Origin: a virus
Virus record (IMG/VR): IMGVR_UViG_3300043786_001077
Span: 1-50,211 of that record
Strand: one strand, 5' to 3'
DNA length: 50,211 nt
Shown here: positions 1 through 7,994 of the stretch, one piece after another
Numbering within the stretch: the first letter of the stretch is position 1
Layout: each line of letters opens with the position of its first letter
Notes under the pieces: model-generated
What the model was told of the DNA's origin: nothing
Seen by the model: only the letters and a program-made list of their open reading frames with translations
Database searches by the model: none
Program-made: the position numbers and the translations under genes

Positions 1-127
1 CATCCGGTCGCAATCGTCCCGCCGCCGCCAGCCGACGTGCCGGATTGATACGGGTAATATGGATACGGATACACCGGCCCGCAGCATTCGGGGCACTCGT
101 TGAGATCTTCCCAGCCGTCGGGTGACA
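1..127. repeat. Direct terminal repeat, left copy
   Basis: Bases 1-127 are identical to 50085-50211. A repeat of exactly 127 bases at the two contig ends is what an assembler leaves when it closes a circular or circularly permuted genome with a 127-base word, so I read it as an assembly overlap. It contains no gene start of its own, but the gene starting at 131 on the minus strand runs through it and across the join. Confidence 0.95.
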
Positions 128-131
128 ACAT
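1..131 (-). CDS. 5' part of a hypothetical Tyr/Pro/Cys-containing protein that crosses the contig ends
   Basis: An ATG at 131 on the minus strand opens a frame that runs off base 1 and continues, through the terminal repeat, to the stop at 49694. The whole protein is 173 residues. It starts MLSPDGWEDLNECPECCG, has a Cys-x2-Cys-Cys cluster and then a Pro-Tyr run (PYPYYPYQSG) and a Gly-rich turn. The start lies 8 bases below the stop of the upstream gene (140), as expected in a tight late operon. I do not recognise a family. The position among fibre-like genes suggests a virion-associated or tail-tip protein, which is inference. Confidence 0.7.
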   Translation of the reverse strand, partial: MLSPDGWEDLNECPECCGPVYPYPYYPYQSGTSAGGGGTIATG

Positions 132-139
132 GCCGCGCC

Positions 140-751
140 TTAGTAAGTCCCCGTGTAGCCGTTCGCCACTTGCACTTCAACGCTCATCACAACCGTCTGG
201 CCGCTGTTATTCACCGGCGTGATTGTCCATTGATCGCCGCCCGGCACCCATCGCGTGAAGATGTCCGCGCCGTTGGTCACGACGTCCGATGCGTCATGGC
301 TCACGCGAAAACCGGCCGTCCGGTCAATCGTGATCGTTGCGCTATTGAGGTCCGTAATCTGCACAAATTCGCAACGCGCGCCGGACAATTGCAAACACAC
401 TTGCTGACCGGCAGCGAATCCCGTCCCGCTCGCCAGCACGACCGTTGTCGCACCGGCCGCCCCGCCGCTCGATACGGTCGTCGCGTTGACAGCGACAGTC
501 GAGGAGATGCAATCGTACGAATTGTCGGGATGGATAATCGTATCGTCATCCGTCCGCCGGATCGAGACATACGCGGACCGGGTCAGTGCGGTCGCCGCGT
601 TACGTCCGATCCGCACCAGCACCCACGCGCCTTCCTTGCCCCGCAGGTCGAGCGCAACCGCCGTGCCCGGAGTCGCGGAGGTCGAATACGACGTCGGGGA
701 AATCGCGGTCGAAAAAGTCTGTGCGGTCGGGACCGTTGTTACCGTAGGCAT
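140..751 (-). CDS. Hypothetical beta-rich virion protein
   Basis: A 203-residue protein rich in Thr, Ser, Ala and Val, with no signal peptide or membrane segment. The alternating pattern, for example TTVVLASGTGFAAGQQVCLQ near the middle, suggests a beta-sandwich or fibre-like fold, and the end is VQVANGYTGTY. A GGAGAA ribosome-binding site lies just upstream of the start. It is 2 bases from the upstream gene (stop at 754), so the two are co-transcribed. The place in the late operon suggests a tail-tip, fibre or decoration role; no specific family was recognised. Confidence 0.65.
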   Translation of the reverse strand: MPTVTTVPTAQTFSTAISPTSYSTSATPGTAVALDLRGKEGAWVLVRIGRNAATALTRSAYVSIRRTDDDTIIHPDNSYDCISSTVAVNATTVSSGGAAGATTVVLASGTGFAAGQQVCLQLSGARCEFVQITDLNSATITIDRTAGFRVSHDASDVVTNGADIFTRWVPGGDQWTITPVNNSGQTVVMSVEVQVANGYTGTY

Positions 752-753
752 GG

Positions 754-1212
754 TTATTCATTCTCCTTTCGTGCGGCTTCGACATCCGCCGCCGTGCAAC
801 CGGACCAAAGCGGCTTGCGATTGTCGGCCAGCAACAGCATTTCTTTTTTGTGGACAACGGTCATGATGCCAGCGGCAATCAGGCCGTCGAGCATCGCGAC
901 TACTTCGGGCAGTTGCAGGTCAACCGTTTCAAGCGCAAAAATCGCTTGCACGGTTTTCAGTAAGCCCTTGAACCGCAATTTGTCCTGAATCGTCCCGCCG
1001 GTCAGGTCCGCGACGGGCAGCGAATCAAGGGCCTGCACCATGCCGAGAATCTGCTTCCGGGCCACATAGGCAATCAGTTCGGCTGTCGGCACGAGACCGG
1101 GCTGAGTCTTCGCCGCAAGGGCATTCGCGCAATCCCAATCACGATCCTCGTCGAATGCAACGCGGGCGGCGTGGTCGGGCGGCAGGGCAAGTATGAAATC
1201 GCGGAGTGACAA
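754..1212 (-). CDS. Hypothetical helical protein of the tail/fibre operon
   Basis: A 152-residue, mostly helical, acidic protein starting MSLRDFILALPPDHAARVAF. No catalytic motif, membrane segment or zinc cluster is visible. It sits 1 base after the LamG-protein gene and 2 bases before the next gene, so it is translated from the late operon. Small helical proteins at this position in tailed phages can be chaperones for fibres, but nothing in the sequence proves that. Confidence 0.6.
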   Translation of the reverse strand: MSLRDFILALPPDHAARVAFDEDRDWDCANALAAKTQPGLVPTAELIAYVARKQILGMVQALDSLPVADLTGGTIQDKLRFKGLLKTVQAIFALETVDLQLPEVVAMLDGLIAAGIMTVVHKKEMLLLADNRKPLWSGCTAADVEAARKENE

Positions 1213-1213
1213 G

Positions 1214-2050
1214 TTATCTCCAGTTTAGGGGTGAATCAGGGACGCGATAGCCGATGCGGGAAAGTTGGTAGTCGAGTGCAACTTCCATGGGGGAAAGAGC
1301 GCGATTCCAAATCGATACTTCATCAATGCGGCCGTTGAAAGGGGCGGCTAAATCATGAGTTTGCCCGAAACGTACCGGTTCAAGGCTGAGCGGTATCCCG
1401 GAAACCGTCGCAGTCGCAGAGACACTACCACCGTCCCCAAAAATTGTTTTTGTTGTCCCTCTTCGAGTCATGGTAATTCGGTGCCAAGCGAAATTTGAAA
1501 GTGTCACGTAGGTAAACGGAGCATTAACAATACCGCCGCCCCAGCTTGTCCCTGTGCCCGTTGCTCCATCGGAACCAAGCCAGAACCCGGTAGCAAAATT
1601 TTTATCCACAATTCGGCCAAAATTCCCCAAACCCGGCGAAGTGGCTGAGAAAAAAGTCGCTGACACCGTGAAATCGTTCAATGCGGTAGTAAAAGGAGTG
1701 AGGACATAGTCATTCACACCATCAAACGCCAGACTTGAAAACCCACCGTTAGGCTGCCATCCGCTTGTCGTCGATGGGACCATGTTGATCAACGTCCCAT
1801 GATTCCGCCCCGCCAAGTCTAACAGTCGCGACCCGCCACCGCCAACGCCCGGCGGCGTGAGCCACCAAGCGACCCGTCCACGGTTCAGCGGATGCGCCCA
1901 ATTCACGGCATTTGTGGGATCGACGTAGTTGTAGCGGCGCTGCAAAGAATAGGACAATAACGCGGGCGAAATAGATTCGACGCCCAACCGCTGCCCGCTC
2001 AAAGGCAGCGTCAGACCTTGCAAACCCGCACTCAGTCCGCTCAGTGCCAT
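1214..2050 (-). CDS. LamG / concanavalin-like domain protein, probable receptor-binding or fibre protein
   Basis: A 278-residue protein counted from ATG 2050, chosen because it follows the upstream stop at 2058; the frame is open up to 2074. The core from about residue 65 to 260 has the LamG/concanavalin-like jellyroll pattern: SLAFDGVNDYVLTP, FTVSATFFS, WHRITMTRRG, then NGRIDEVSIWNRALSP near the end, a typical LamG closing motif. Such domains bind glycans. In a phage late operon this suggests host-surface recognition or capsid decoration by weak sugar binding. The family call is from motifs, the role is inferred. Confidence 0.75.
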   Translation of the reverse strand: MALSGLSAGLQGLTLPLSGQRLGVESISPALLSYSLQRRYNYVDPTNAVNWAHPLNRGRVAWWLTPPGVGGGGSRLLDLAGRNHGTLINMVPSTTSGWQPNGGFSSLAFDGVNDYVLTPFTTALNDFTVSATFFSATSPGLGNFGRIVDKNFATGFWLGSDGATGTGTSWGGGIVNAPFTYVTLSNFAWHRITMTRRGTTKTIFGDGGSVSATATVSGIPLSLEPVRFGQTHDLAAPFNGRIDEVSIWNRALSPMEVALDYQLSRIGYRVPDSPLNWR

Positions 2051-2057
2051 GGTCGCC

Positions 2058-2357
2058 TTAGCTGATGGTGACAAGCTGGCCGGGGATGTCGAAACTGACC
2101 TGCTGCGCCGCCGTGTCGGAAATTAGATAGACATCGCCGATGTACTCGAAATCGGCGGGCGACAATTCCGCGACGCCGTTGATGTAGAACCCCGTCGATG
2201 TCGTCACGCCCACCGGACCGTAGTAGCACTTCCCGCTCGTCGGCACGCTGAACTTGATCCCGTGTTTGATCGGCGTGGTCGCGGCGGCGGCGTTCGCGGT
2301 CAACTGCACGGCCGCCGTGCCGACTGTTTTCTGACCGATTGTGCCCTTGATTGCCAT
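2058..2357 (-). CDS. Small beta-rich virion protein (decoration/fibre-like)
   Basis: A 99-residue protein with the pattern VGTAAVQLTANAAAATTPIK, GKCYYGPVGVTTSTGFYING and FDIPGQLVTIS. The block T-VGTAAV-L-T near the start, a YYGPVGVTTSTG or VYFGTVSTVTTSTG block in the middle and a QxVxx(D)IP ending recur in the gene at 47059-47367, so the two are paralogues. Such small all-beta proteins commonly sit on phage heads or tails. The specific role is not known. Confidence 0.65.
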   Translation of the reverse strand: MAIKGTIGQKTVGTAAVQLTANAAAATTPIKHGIKFSVPTSGKCYYGPVGVTTSTGFYINGVAELSPADFEYIGDVYLISDTAAQQVSFDIPGQLVTIS

Positions 2358-2426
2358 GCAAAGCCCCGCGTGTGATGGCCGGTCCCGGCCTTGCCTTCGT
2401 TCTTGCCTTGGCCCGTCCGGACGATC

Positions 2427-3131
2427 CTAGATGCAGTTTGCGGCACACTGCGCGAGCGTTTGATACGGTCCGCTGTTGTAGCCCTCGGGCGGCGTCGTTG
2501 ACTGCACGCAATCGCCAGCCACGCACCAGTACAACGTCTCCCGTTTGCCCGTCTCGTTCGGATCGTACTCGAAGACGGTCGCCGCAATGCCGTTCGCCTG
2601 TATAAGCCACCATTCCGTTTTCTTTTGCAACGTCCCGCCGTCGCACCGAAAATCATTGATCGGCACAACGATGCCATCGAGGATTACCGTGCCGTAGCTG
2701 AACGGATATTCGAACGCGCCACCGACGCCGCCCGATCCTGGCACGATGTAATACTGCGAATCCGCTTGATCGACGGGCCGGACGTAGACGATGCTCCCCG
2801 GCGCGAGGCCTGTATTCCCGTTTGGCTCAATCGCTGGCGTTCGTGTCGGTGTTCCGCCAGACGCTTCAAGGCTATCCTTGCTCCATTGCGTGACGGAGAT
2901 TTTCCCCGCGAGATCGGCGGAAACGTAGACGCGATTCCACCCGTAGGCGGCCCCGATCCGTTCGCCGGTCAACCGCGCGAGATACGTCTCGGGCTTGAGG
3001 TCGGCAATCGACGCGCCCAGCGGACCGGGCCAGAATGCGTTAATGCCCGTGCCCGTGGACCGGTCGAGGGCGGCGGTCGCGTCCGTCGCTCTCGTCAATC
3101 CCGATCGGTTAAATGCGGGCCGTACGTTCAT
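2427..3131 (-). CDS. Hypothetical virion protein with C-terminal cysteines
   Basis: A 234-residue protein. The middle contains YVRPVDQADSQYYIVPGSGG, and the C-terminal part carries several Cys (WCVAGDCVQ, CAANCI) that could form disulfides or bind metal. It ends at 2427, 69 bases before the next start, and its start (3131) is 2 bases from the stop of the preceding gene. It looks like a minor tail or fibre component, but no family is recognised. Confidence 0.6.
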   Translation of the reverse strand: MNVRPAFNRSGLTRATDATAALDRSTGTGINAFWPGPLGASIADLKPETYLARLTGERIGAAYGWNRVYVSADLAGKISVTQWSKDSLEASGGTPTRTPAIEPNGNTGLAPGSIVYVRPVDQADSQYYIVPGSGGVGGAFEYPFSYGTVILDGIVVPINDFRCDGGTLQKKTEWWLIQANGIAATVFEYDPNETGKRETLYWCVAGDCVQSTTPPEGYNSGPYQTLAQCAANCI

Positions 3132-3133
3132 GC

Positions 3134-3541
3134 TTAGATCGTCGCGTCCGGTTTGTCGGGCGTCTGTTCCTGCAATCTCTGCGCGCGTTCGGCCAACGCT
3201 TTCAGCGCTTCCATCGCCTGCACGGCATCTTTCGGCCGGCTCGTCACGACATCGGGCGGGCCGATGATGGTTTTCTTTTTCGGCTTGAAGTCAATCGGTT
3301 TTGTGATAAGGTCCGCGTCAATCAGCAAATGAACCCAGATAATTGTCCACGGTTCATCAAGCCTTCCACGGCATGTATGGTAACTGACGAGCGTAACCTT
3401 TGCGTCCTTCGGATCGATAATGTTTTCGCCGTAAAGGATCGGTTCCGGCAGCGTGAATTTGTCGTTCGACCATTCGCTGCGATAATTTGTCGAATAGCCC
3501 GGCTTGAGAACGGGGACTGTGATTTCGATTTCGTCGGCCAT
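3134..3541 (-). CDS. Hypothetical protein, late operon
   Basis: A 135-residue protein counted from ATG 3541 (MADEIEITVPVLKPGYSTNY). The frame is open upstream to 3676, but that would cover the start of the divergent plus-strand gene. The N-terminal half looks beta-rich. The C-terminal half is helical and charged, with AMEALKALAERAQRLQEQTP suggesting a coiled coil. No motif of known function is visible. Only about 37 bases separate it from the plus-strand gene at 3579, so any divergent control region is very short. Confidence 0.6.
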   Translation of the reverse strand: MADEIEITVPVLKPGYSTNYRSEWSNDKFTLPEPILYGENIIDPKDAKVTLVSYHTCRGRLDEPWTIIWVHLLIDADLITKPIDFKPKKKTIIGPPDVVTSRPKDAVQAMEALKALAERAQRLQEQTPDKPDATI

Positions 3542-3578
3542 GCTTGTTTTTGCCTTGTTTTTCGTGGCAATAACAGGG

Positions 3579-4547
3579 ATGCCGACGACAACGCATAACG
3601 GGGTGTCATTCGAGGTTGGTTCCGAGCCGATGCCGTCGCGGGAAATAGGCGCACGCGAAACGACAGGCCGAGCCAAATTGCACTACACCACGACAACATC
3701 GTTTTACGAGGACGAATGCAATACGTTTGAGAAAGCGATACTTGGTTATTCGACGATTGATACGGTCAATTCAGGCAGATTGAAACGATACTATCCCCTT
3801 CGCTGGCCATATCGTAATCAGGGATCACTTGACGCCTTGTCGTTATCGCTCCCGTCGTTGGGCAAAGTCGCAAAGGAAAATGTCGTTTCGCAATCGACCG
3901 ACGGGCCGGTCGTCAACATGGCCGGATACTCTTATTGGCCGTCCGCTCCTCGATACCATTATGACTGCCAGTTCGGTAGTTTGCCATACACTCGGTTTGA
4001 TACCGATGCGGAAGCGTATACGGGACCGACTCCGCCAAGAGAACTAGGTCGATTTATTCGCGTTTACGAGCAGGCCGTGCCGCGAGAATTCCGCACGCCT
4101 GACTACGGGTTTGTACGAGCCGACAAGCCCGATCAAGAAGTCCTGAAGGTTGGCTTCGTGCCGTTCATTCAGGCCGAAGTGATCTACACTTGGTATCAGG
4201 TGCCGTATCCAAACGGCATCCCGTGGCAGACAATTGAAGACACCTACTTAAAGGTCAACGACGACAATTTCGACGGCGACGAAAACGCCGAAGGATACCT
4301 AGAAGGCACGTTGCTGTTTACGAAAACGGGACCGCTTGATAACTGGTATTTTGGGCCGGGCGGGTTGAAGTATGTCGATGTCATTTACTATTTCACTTAC
4401 AACCCGATCGGCTGGAACAACTACAAATTGGCTGATAATAAAATCGTTCAGTTGTACAGAAAAAATGCTAAAGACAATAACGGGAACCCTATACCGCCCT
4501 ACCAGCCCGCGCCGTTCCCCGACTTGTTTGATTGGAGCAACGGGTAA
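3579..4547 (+). CDS. Hypothetical protein, probable tail-associated, on the opposite strand to its neighbours
   Basis: A 322-residue protein from ATG 3579 (MPTTTHNGVSFEVGSEPMPS). An earlier start at 3504 would overlap the divergent gene by 38 bases. The protein is rich in Tyr, Trp and Pro, for example YTWYQVPYPNGIPWQTIEDT and YFTYNPIGWNNYK, and ends in a Pro-rich tail followed by DLFDW. The aromatic, beta-like composition resembles structural proteins. No enzyme motif is seen. It is the only plus-strand gene inside the tail block, so it probably has its own promoter or was inserted or inverted. Confidence 0.7.
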   Translation: MPTTTHNGVSFEVGSEPMPSREIGARETTGRAKLHYTTTTSFYEDECNTFEKAILGYSTIDTVNSGRLKRYYPLRWPYRNQGSLDALSLSLPSLGKVAKENVVSQSTDGPVVNMAGYSYWPSAPRYHYDCQFGSLPYTRFDTDAEAYTGPTPPRELGRFIRVYEQAVPREFRTPDYGFVRADKPDQEVLKVGFVPFIQAEVIYTWYQVPYPNGIPWQTIEDTYLKVNDDNFDGDENAEGYLEGTLLFTKTGPLDNWYFGPGGLKYVDVIYYFTYNPIGWNNYKLADNKIVQLYRKNAKDNNGNPIPPYQPAPFPDLFDWSNG

Positions 4548-4590
4548 CATCCCGTCGGCATCCGCCCGCGATGCCGACGCACCCGCCGCG

Positions 4591-6255
4591 TCACTTGTTC
4601 AGCTTGCCGACTTCCTGTTTCAGTTCGTCCAGCTTATCGACGATCGGCTTATTGGCTTCGGCCGCCTGCGTGCGGATCAGCGTTTCCGCGAGGTCGTAAT
4701 AGGTTGACCCAGCCTCGGCAAACCCGACGCCCTCGGTGAGCATAAGTTTGCGGGATTCACTTGCCGCCTTAGCACCAGACCCGGCACCTAGTCCAGCCGC
4801 AGCCGATGAGCCAAAACCAGATTCTTCCTTGTTAATTTTTTTCATCGCATTGATATTTTCCTTTAACTGCATCGCTTCGGCGTAATACTGTTTCGACAAC
4901 CGCTCTCGATCTTCTGGCGAGGCAGCCTCTACTTTTGCCTTTGATTCTGTAATCATTTTTGCGGATGCGGCTATGTTTTTTTCGATGTAAGCCTGACGCT
5001 GTTCAGCAGACATCCCGCGCATAGATTGATTGCGTTTCATCATTTCTTCGCTGGCACCGCCCTGCATAATGTCTTGGTATCGGTATCGCTCCGTGTCCAG
5101 CATATCAGGCGCGTTATAGCCAGCGATTGCCCCAAGCCCGCCGCCTATAGCGGTGCCGTAAGGGCCAAACACGCTTCCGATTTTTGCTCCTATCGCTCCG
5201 CCAGCAATTGCACCGCCGCCACGCATAATCTGATTCTGTCGCTCTTCGCCTCCCGCTTGAATAAATTTCCTGATGGAACGGGTCGCGTTTGTCAACCCGT
5301 CCATAAATGGCTTGAATGCTGCTGCCAATTCAAGAGACAATCTTCGCATCTCCAACGCGAACCGCTCGCCTTCGACGGTCCCCGAATAGCCTGACGCCGC
5401 AAGGCCTGCCACCGTGCCCGCGGCACCCATTGCCACGCCGCCCGCCATTCGACCGGCCCCGCTAATCGCTTCCCGATTTTGACCGTAGAAATACGCGGCC
5501 GCGCCGCCGTACCTGCCGTACTTAACCTGGGCCTCCATCAACTTCGTTTGCCGAATCAGTCGGTCATGCGTCGCGGCGAGTTTCTTCGCCTCACGTTCCG
5601 CCTTGACCGTTTCGACAATCCGCTTCCGCATGTCGCCGGTGCCGATTTCCCGCTCAAGATATCGGTTTTGAAATCCCAATTCATACCGCTGCTGTTTCGC
5701 CACGTCGCCCTGTTCGCCAATCTGCGTATATCGCGCTGAACGAGCCATCGCCTTTTGCAGGTCGGGAATCTGCCGATAGCTTGTCCCGCTATAGGCCGCG
5801 AGGGCACTCACGTCCATGCCACCGGCTTGCTTAGCCGCTTTTGCAAGCGCGGCCATGTTCATCCCGCCGCCGGCCGTTACCAAGCCGTGCGATTTGCCCA
5901 TCGCGTCTAGTTGTCTGCGGAGCTTTTCAACCTGTGTAGAGGCCGCGAGGGCACTCACGTCCATGCCACCGGCTTGCTTAGCCGCCCTCGCAATCGCGGC
6001 CATGTTCATCCCGCCGCCGGCCGTTGCCGAGCCGAGCGATTTATTCATCGCGTCCAGTTGCTTGCGTAGCTTTTCAACTTGCGCTGTTGCGTCCTTCGTG
6101 CCGGTCGACATCCGTCTTAAAAACGAATCAAGATAAACATTCCCGCTTAAAGTATCCGGTTTATTAATTTCATCTTTCAATTCCTTAAACTTCTTCAAGG
6201 CATCGGTGATGTCGAGCGTGATGCTTGTCGAAATTCCGCCGATCGGGTCTGCCAT
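4591..6255 (-). CDS. Tail tape measure-like protein
   Basis: A 554-residue protein after the tail-tube and chaperone-type genes, where siphophage tape measures sit. The N-terminus is coiled coil (DITDALKKFKELKDEINKP). Residues of about 60-155 contain a 49-residue tandem repeat (QVEKLRRQLDAMGKS then TAGGGMNMAALAKAAKQAGG). A Gly/Ala-rich, membrane-like stretch follows (MAGGVAMGAAGTVAGLAASG, later GGGAIAGGAIGAKIGSVFGP), and the end is again coiled coil (VDKLDELKQEVGKLNK). Helical sequence with hydrophobic Gly/Ala segments is typical of tape measures. It is short, so the tail should be short too. Confidence 0.75.
   Translation of the reverse strand: MADPIGGISTSITLDITDALKKFKELKDEINKPDTLSGNVYLDSFLRRMSTGTKDATAQVEKLRKQLDAMNKSLGSATAGGGMNMAAIARAAKQAGGMDVSALAASTQVEKLRRQLDAMGKSHGLVTAGGGMNMAALAKAAKQAGGMDVSALAAYSGTSYRQIPDLQKAMARSARYTQIGEQGDVAKQQRYELGFQNRYLEREIGTGDMRKRIVETVKAEREAKKLAATHDRLIRQTKLMEAQVKYGRYGGAAAYFYGQNREAISGAGRMAGGVAMGAAGTVAGLAASGYSGTVEGERFALEMRRLSLELAAAFKPFMDGLTNATRSIRKFIQAGGEERQNQIMRGGGAIAGGAIGAKIGSVFGPYGTAIGGGLGAIAGYNAPDMLDTERYRYQDIMQGGASEEMMKRNQSMRGMSAEQRQAYIEKNIAASAKMITESKAKVEAASPEDRERLSKQYYAEAMQLKENINAMKKINKEESGFGSSAAAGLGAGSGAKAASESRKLMLTEGVGFAEAGSTYYDLAETLIRTQAAEANKPIVDKLDELKQEVGKLNK
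5794..6087 (-). repeat. 147-bp tandem repeat in the tape measure gene
   Basis: Two adjacent copies, about 5794-5940 and 5941-6087, encode two 49-residue units that begin QVEKLR(R/K)QLDAM and end AGGMDVSALAA. The copies differ by a few substitutions, so the duplication is recent but not identical. It adds whole units to the tape measure and would lengthen the tail stepwise. Confidence 0.85.
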
Positions 6256-6257
6256 GG

Positions 6258-6545
6258 CTATTGTCCCTTTGCGATGACGGCCGTGAGTTCCGGCGCAATG
6301 ACCGGCAGCAAACCTTTCGCGCCGCGCTTTTCGTTATGACTGCACGCGGCGGCCGCGATGCTTTCCACACTGCCGTCGATACGTTTTTGCCCGTCGTCAC
6401 GGCCGCCGTAGGCCAACTGACAATAGAAGACAACCTGATTCGGCGTCATCGTCATGATGTCGATGACTTCGCGCGTCTTCTTGTAATGCGATTGCAATTT
6501 GAGCGGCGCGAGGTCAAGCCCCGCGATATCAACTGAGATTTTCAA
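6258..6545 (-). CDS. Small protein between tail tube genes and tape measure (tail assembly chaperone position)
   Basis: A 95-residue protein starting MKISVDIAGLDLAPLKLQSH, with REVIDIMTMTPNQVVFYCQL in the middle. It lies 2 bases before the tape measure start. Together with the upstream gene it occupies the place of the two tail-assembly chaperones in siphophages. I looked for a slippery heptamer joining the two genes and saw no convincing one, so a frameshift fusion is not claimed. Confidence 0.6.
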   Translation of the reverse strand: MKISVDIAGLDLAPLKLQSHYKKTREVIDIMTMTPNQVVFYCQLAYGGRDDGQKRIDGSVESIAAAACSHNEKRGAKGLLPVIAPELTAVIAKGQ

Positions 6546-6552
6546 CGGATCG

Positions 6553-7044
6553 TTATCCGGCCACGGGTTGAACCGTGTCCGTTTCGCTTTTGTGGGCCGT
6601 GCGCCCCGATATGATTTGATCGATCATCATCCGCGCGACAGTCACGTTCACCAAATTCACGGCCGCGCCAACAATGTCCCGCGTCAGTTCAGGATTCAAC
6701 TTTTTCGCGCGGTGATACAGTTCGCAACGCACGCCGTCCACGTCGAAGCGATATTGCAGTACGTCGTATTCTTCCGCAGGCGATACGACACGCGCCGCCA
6801 GTTCCGACACGACTTGCCGATCCGCCCACGACGCGGGCGAGACGGCGCCAAATTCGCGTATCATCGCCTTTACGCGGTCGTTGCGCTTCTTTTCAACAAG
6901 CGCTTGCAGTTCCGCATACAACGCGCATTCTTCCGCGACGTTGAGCGGCGCGATGTTGAACGTGACCTGTTGCGGCTTGCCTTCGGGCGTCACCGTGTCA
7001 ATGATGACGCTGCCGTAAAAACCATGCGCTTCGCTTGCGTTCAT
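6553..7044 (-). CDS. Tail assembly chaperone-like protein
   Basis: A 163-residue protein from ATG 7044 (MNASEAHGFYGSVIIDTVTP), chosen because longer frames would cover the tail-tube stop at 7074. The N-terminal part looks beta and the rest helical, with ELQALVEKKRNDRVKAMIRE and a C-terminal helix NLVNVTVARMMIDQIISG. It lies directly between the tube protein and the tape measure, where tail chaperones are encoded. The assignment rests on position and fold pattern, not on a conserved motif. Confidence 0.6.
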   Translation of the reverse strand: MNASEAHGFYGSVIIDTVTPEGKPQQVTFNIAPLNVAEECALYAELQALVEKKRNDRVKAMIREFGAVSPASWADRQVVSELAARVVSPAEEYDVLQYRFDVDGVRCELYHRAKKLNPELTRDIVGAAVNLVNVTVARMMIDQIISGRTAHKSETDTVQPVAG

Positions 7045-7073
7045 GCGTCCTTCGATGAAATGGGAACCGTCAA

Positions 7074-7520
7074 TTAGGTATTCGCCGGAACACTTGCCGC
7101 CGCGATACCGGCAGAGTAAATGCCGCCCTCGAACGTCAGCGTAAACTTGCGGTGACTGTCGCCCGACTCCGGCAACGTCTTCGGAGCGCCGGTCAGAATG
7201 CAATTTGCGAGTTTGTCGTAGGTCGTCGCTCCGCTGGACCGTTTGACGTAAACATCAAAGCGGTTGCCCATGGCGATGATGCTTTCCAAAGCCGTCACGT
7301 CTTCGGCCACGGTGCAAGTGTACGATCCGCGATACTTGTTCGTGATCTTGTTAATCCACGCCGAATCGGAAGCGGCATAGTCGCTGACGGCAACGTCGTT
7401 GGCCCAATCGCCCTGCTCAACGTTCACGCGAAACGCGCCGCTCGTCGCGCCGGGAGTGGCAACGACGATAAACGATTGATCGCCCGGGAGAATACTTGTC
7501 AAACTGACCGGATAAGGCAT
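7074..7520 (-). CDS. Probable major tail tube protein
   Basis: A 148-residue protein from ATG 7520 (MPYPVSLTSILPGDQSFIVV). It is beta-rich: an N-terminal strand pair, then FRVNVEQGDW, RGSYTCTVAEDVTALESI, and a C-terminal FTLTFEGGIYSAG. It follows the tail-terminator gene and precedes the chaperone-like genes, the usual place of the tube protein. AGAGG about 9 bases before the start is a good ribosome-binding site. The leader (7521-7559) also carries the recurring GGCAATAA element. Confidence 0.65.
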   Translation of the reverse strand: MPYPVSLTSILPGDQSFIVVATPGATSGAFRVNVEQGDWANDVAVSDYAASDSAWINKITNKYRGSYTCTVAEDVTALESIIAMGNRFDVYVKRSSGATTYDKLANCILTGAPKTLPESGDSHRKFTLTFEGGIYSAGIAAASVPANT

Positions 7521-7559
7521 CGCACACACCTCTTGCGTTGTGTGTTATTGCCTTACTTT

Positions 7560-7994
7560 TCACGCTCTCGATTCGATCATTTTCACGGTCCACGATTGCG
7601 TGATTGGGACCATATCCGTGCCGTTGCGCATCTTCGTGTCGACCTGCTGATTGATCGTAGTCGGGACGATCATATTCACCGCGCTGCCGGTCGGGTTGGA
7701 GACCGCACCCGGCTTGAAATCGAATAGTGCCGCAAGTGCGGCCTGAATCGCCGCTTGTGCCGTTGCCGATGCGGCGGCGTAGACCTGGATCGTCAGCGTG
7801 TAGAGGCGATAGTATCCGCCCGCGTAAGGTGTCGTGCTGACGGGATCGAATCGCACAATGCCATACGCGCCCAACGCGGGCGAGGCCTGCTCGTGCCGAC
7901 CCTGACGCCAGCCGCCCGGCACAAGAGCCGCCACGGTCGCATCGTTTTTCAATGCCGTAATGAACGACGTGTAAATTGCGTCAAGGTTCGTCAC
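7560..7994 (-). CDS. Tail terminator / completion-like protein
   Basis: A 144-residue protein starting MTNLDAIYTSFITALKNDAT, with a middle beta segment YYRLYTLTIQVYAAAS and a helix QAAIQAALAALFD. This helix-beta-helix pattern, with the ending QSWTVKMIESRA, is like the tail-completion (gpU/DUF3168-like) proteins that cap the tube. Its start overlaps the stop of the upstream gene by 4 bases, and the tube gene follows. The order connector, stopper, terminator, tube supports the call. Confidence 0.6.
   Translation of the reverse strand: MTNLDAIYTSFITALKNDATVAALVPGGWRQGRHEQASPALGAYGIVRFDPVSTTPYAGGYYRLYTLTIQVYAAASATAQAAIQAALAALFDFKPGAVSNPTGSAVNMIVPTTINQQVDTKMRNGTDMVPITQSWTVKMIESRA

Noticed and set aside
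6545-6560. A frameshift joining the two tail chaperone-like genes
   Set aside because: I saw no convincing slippery heptamer near the end of the first gene.
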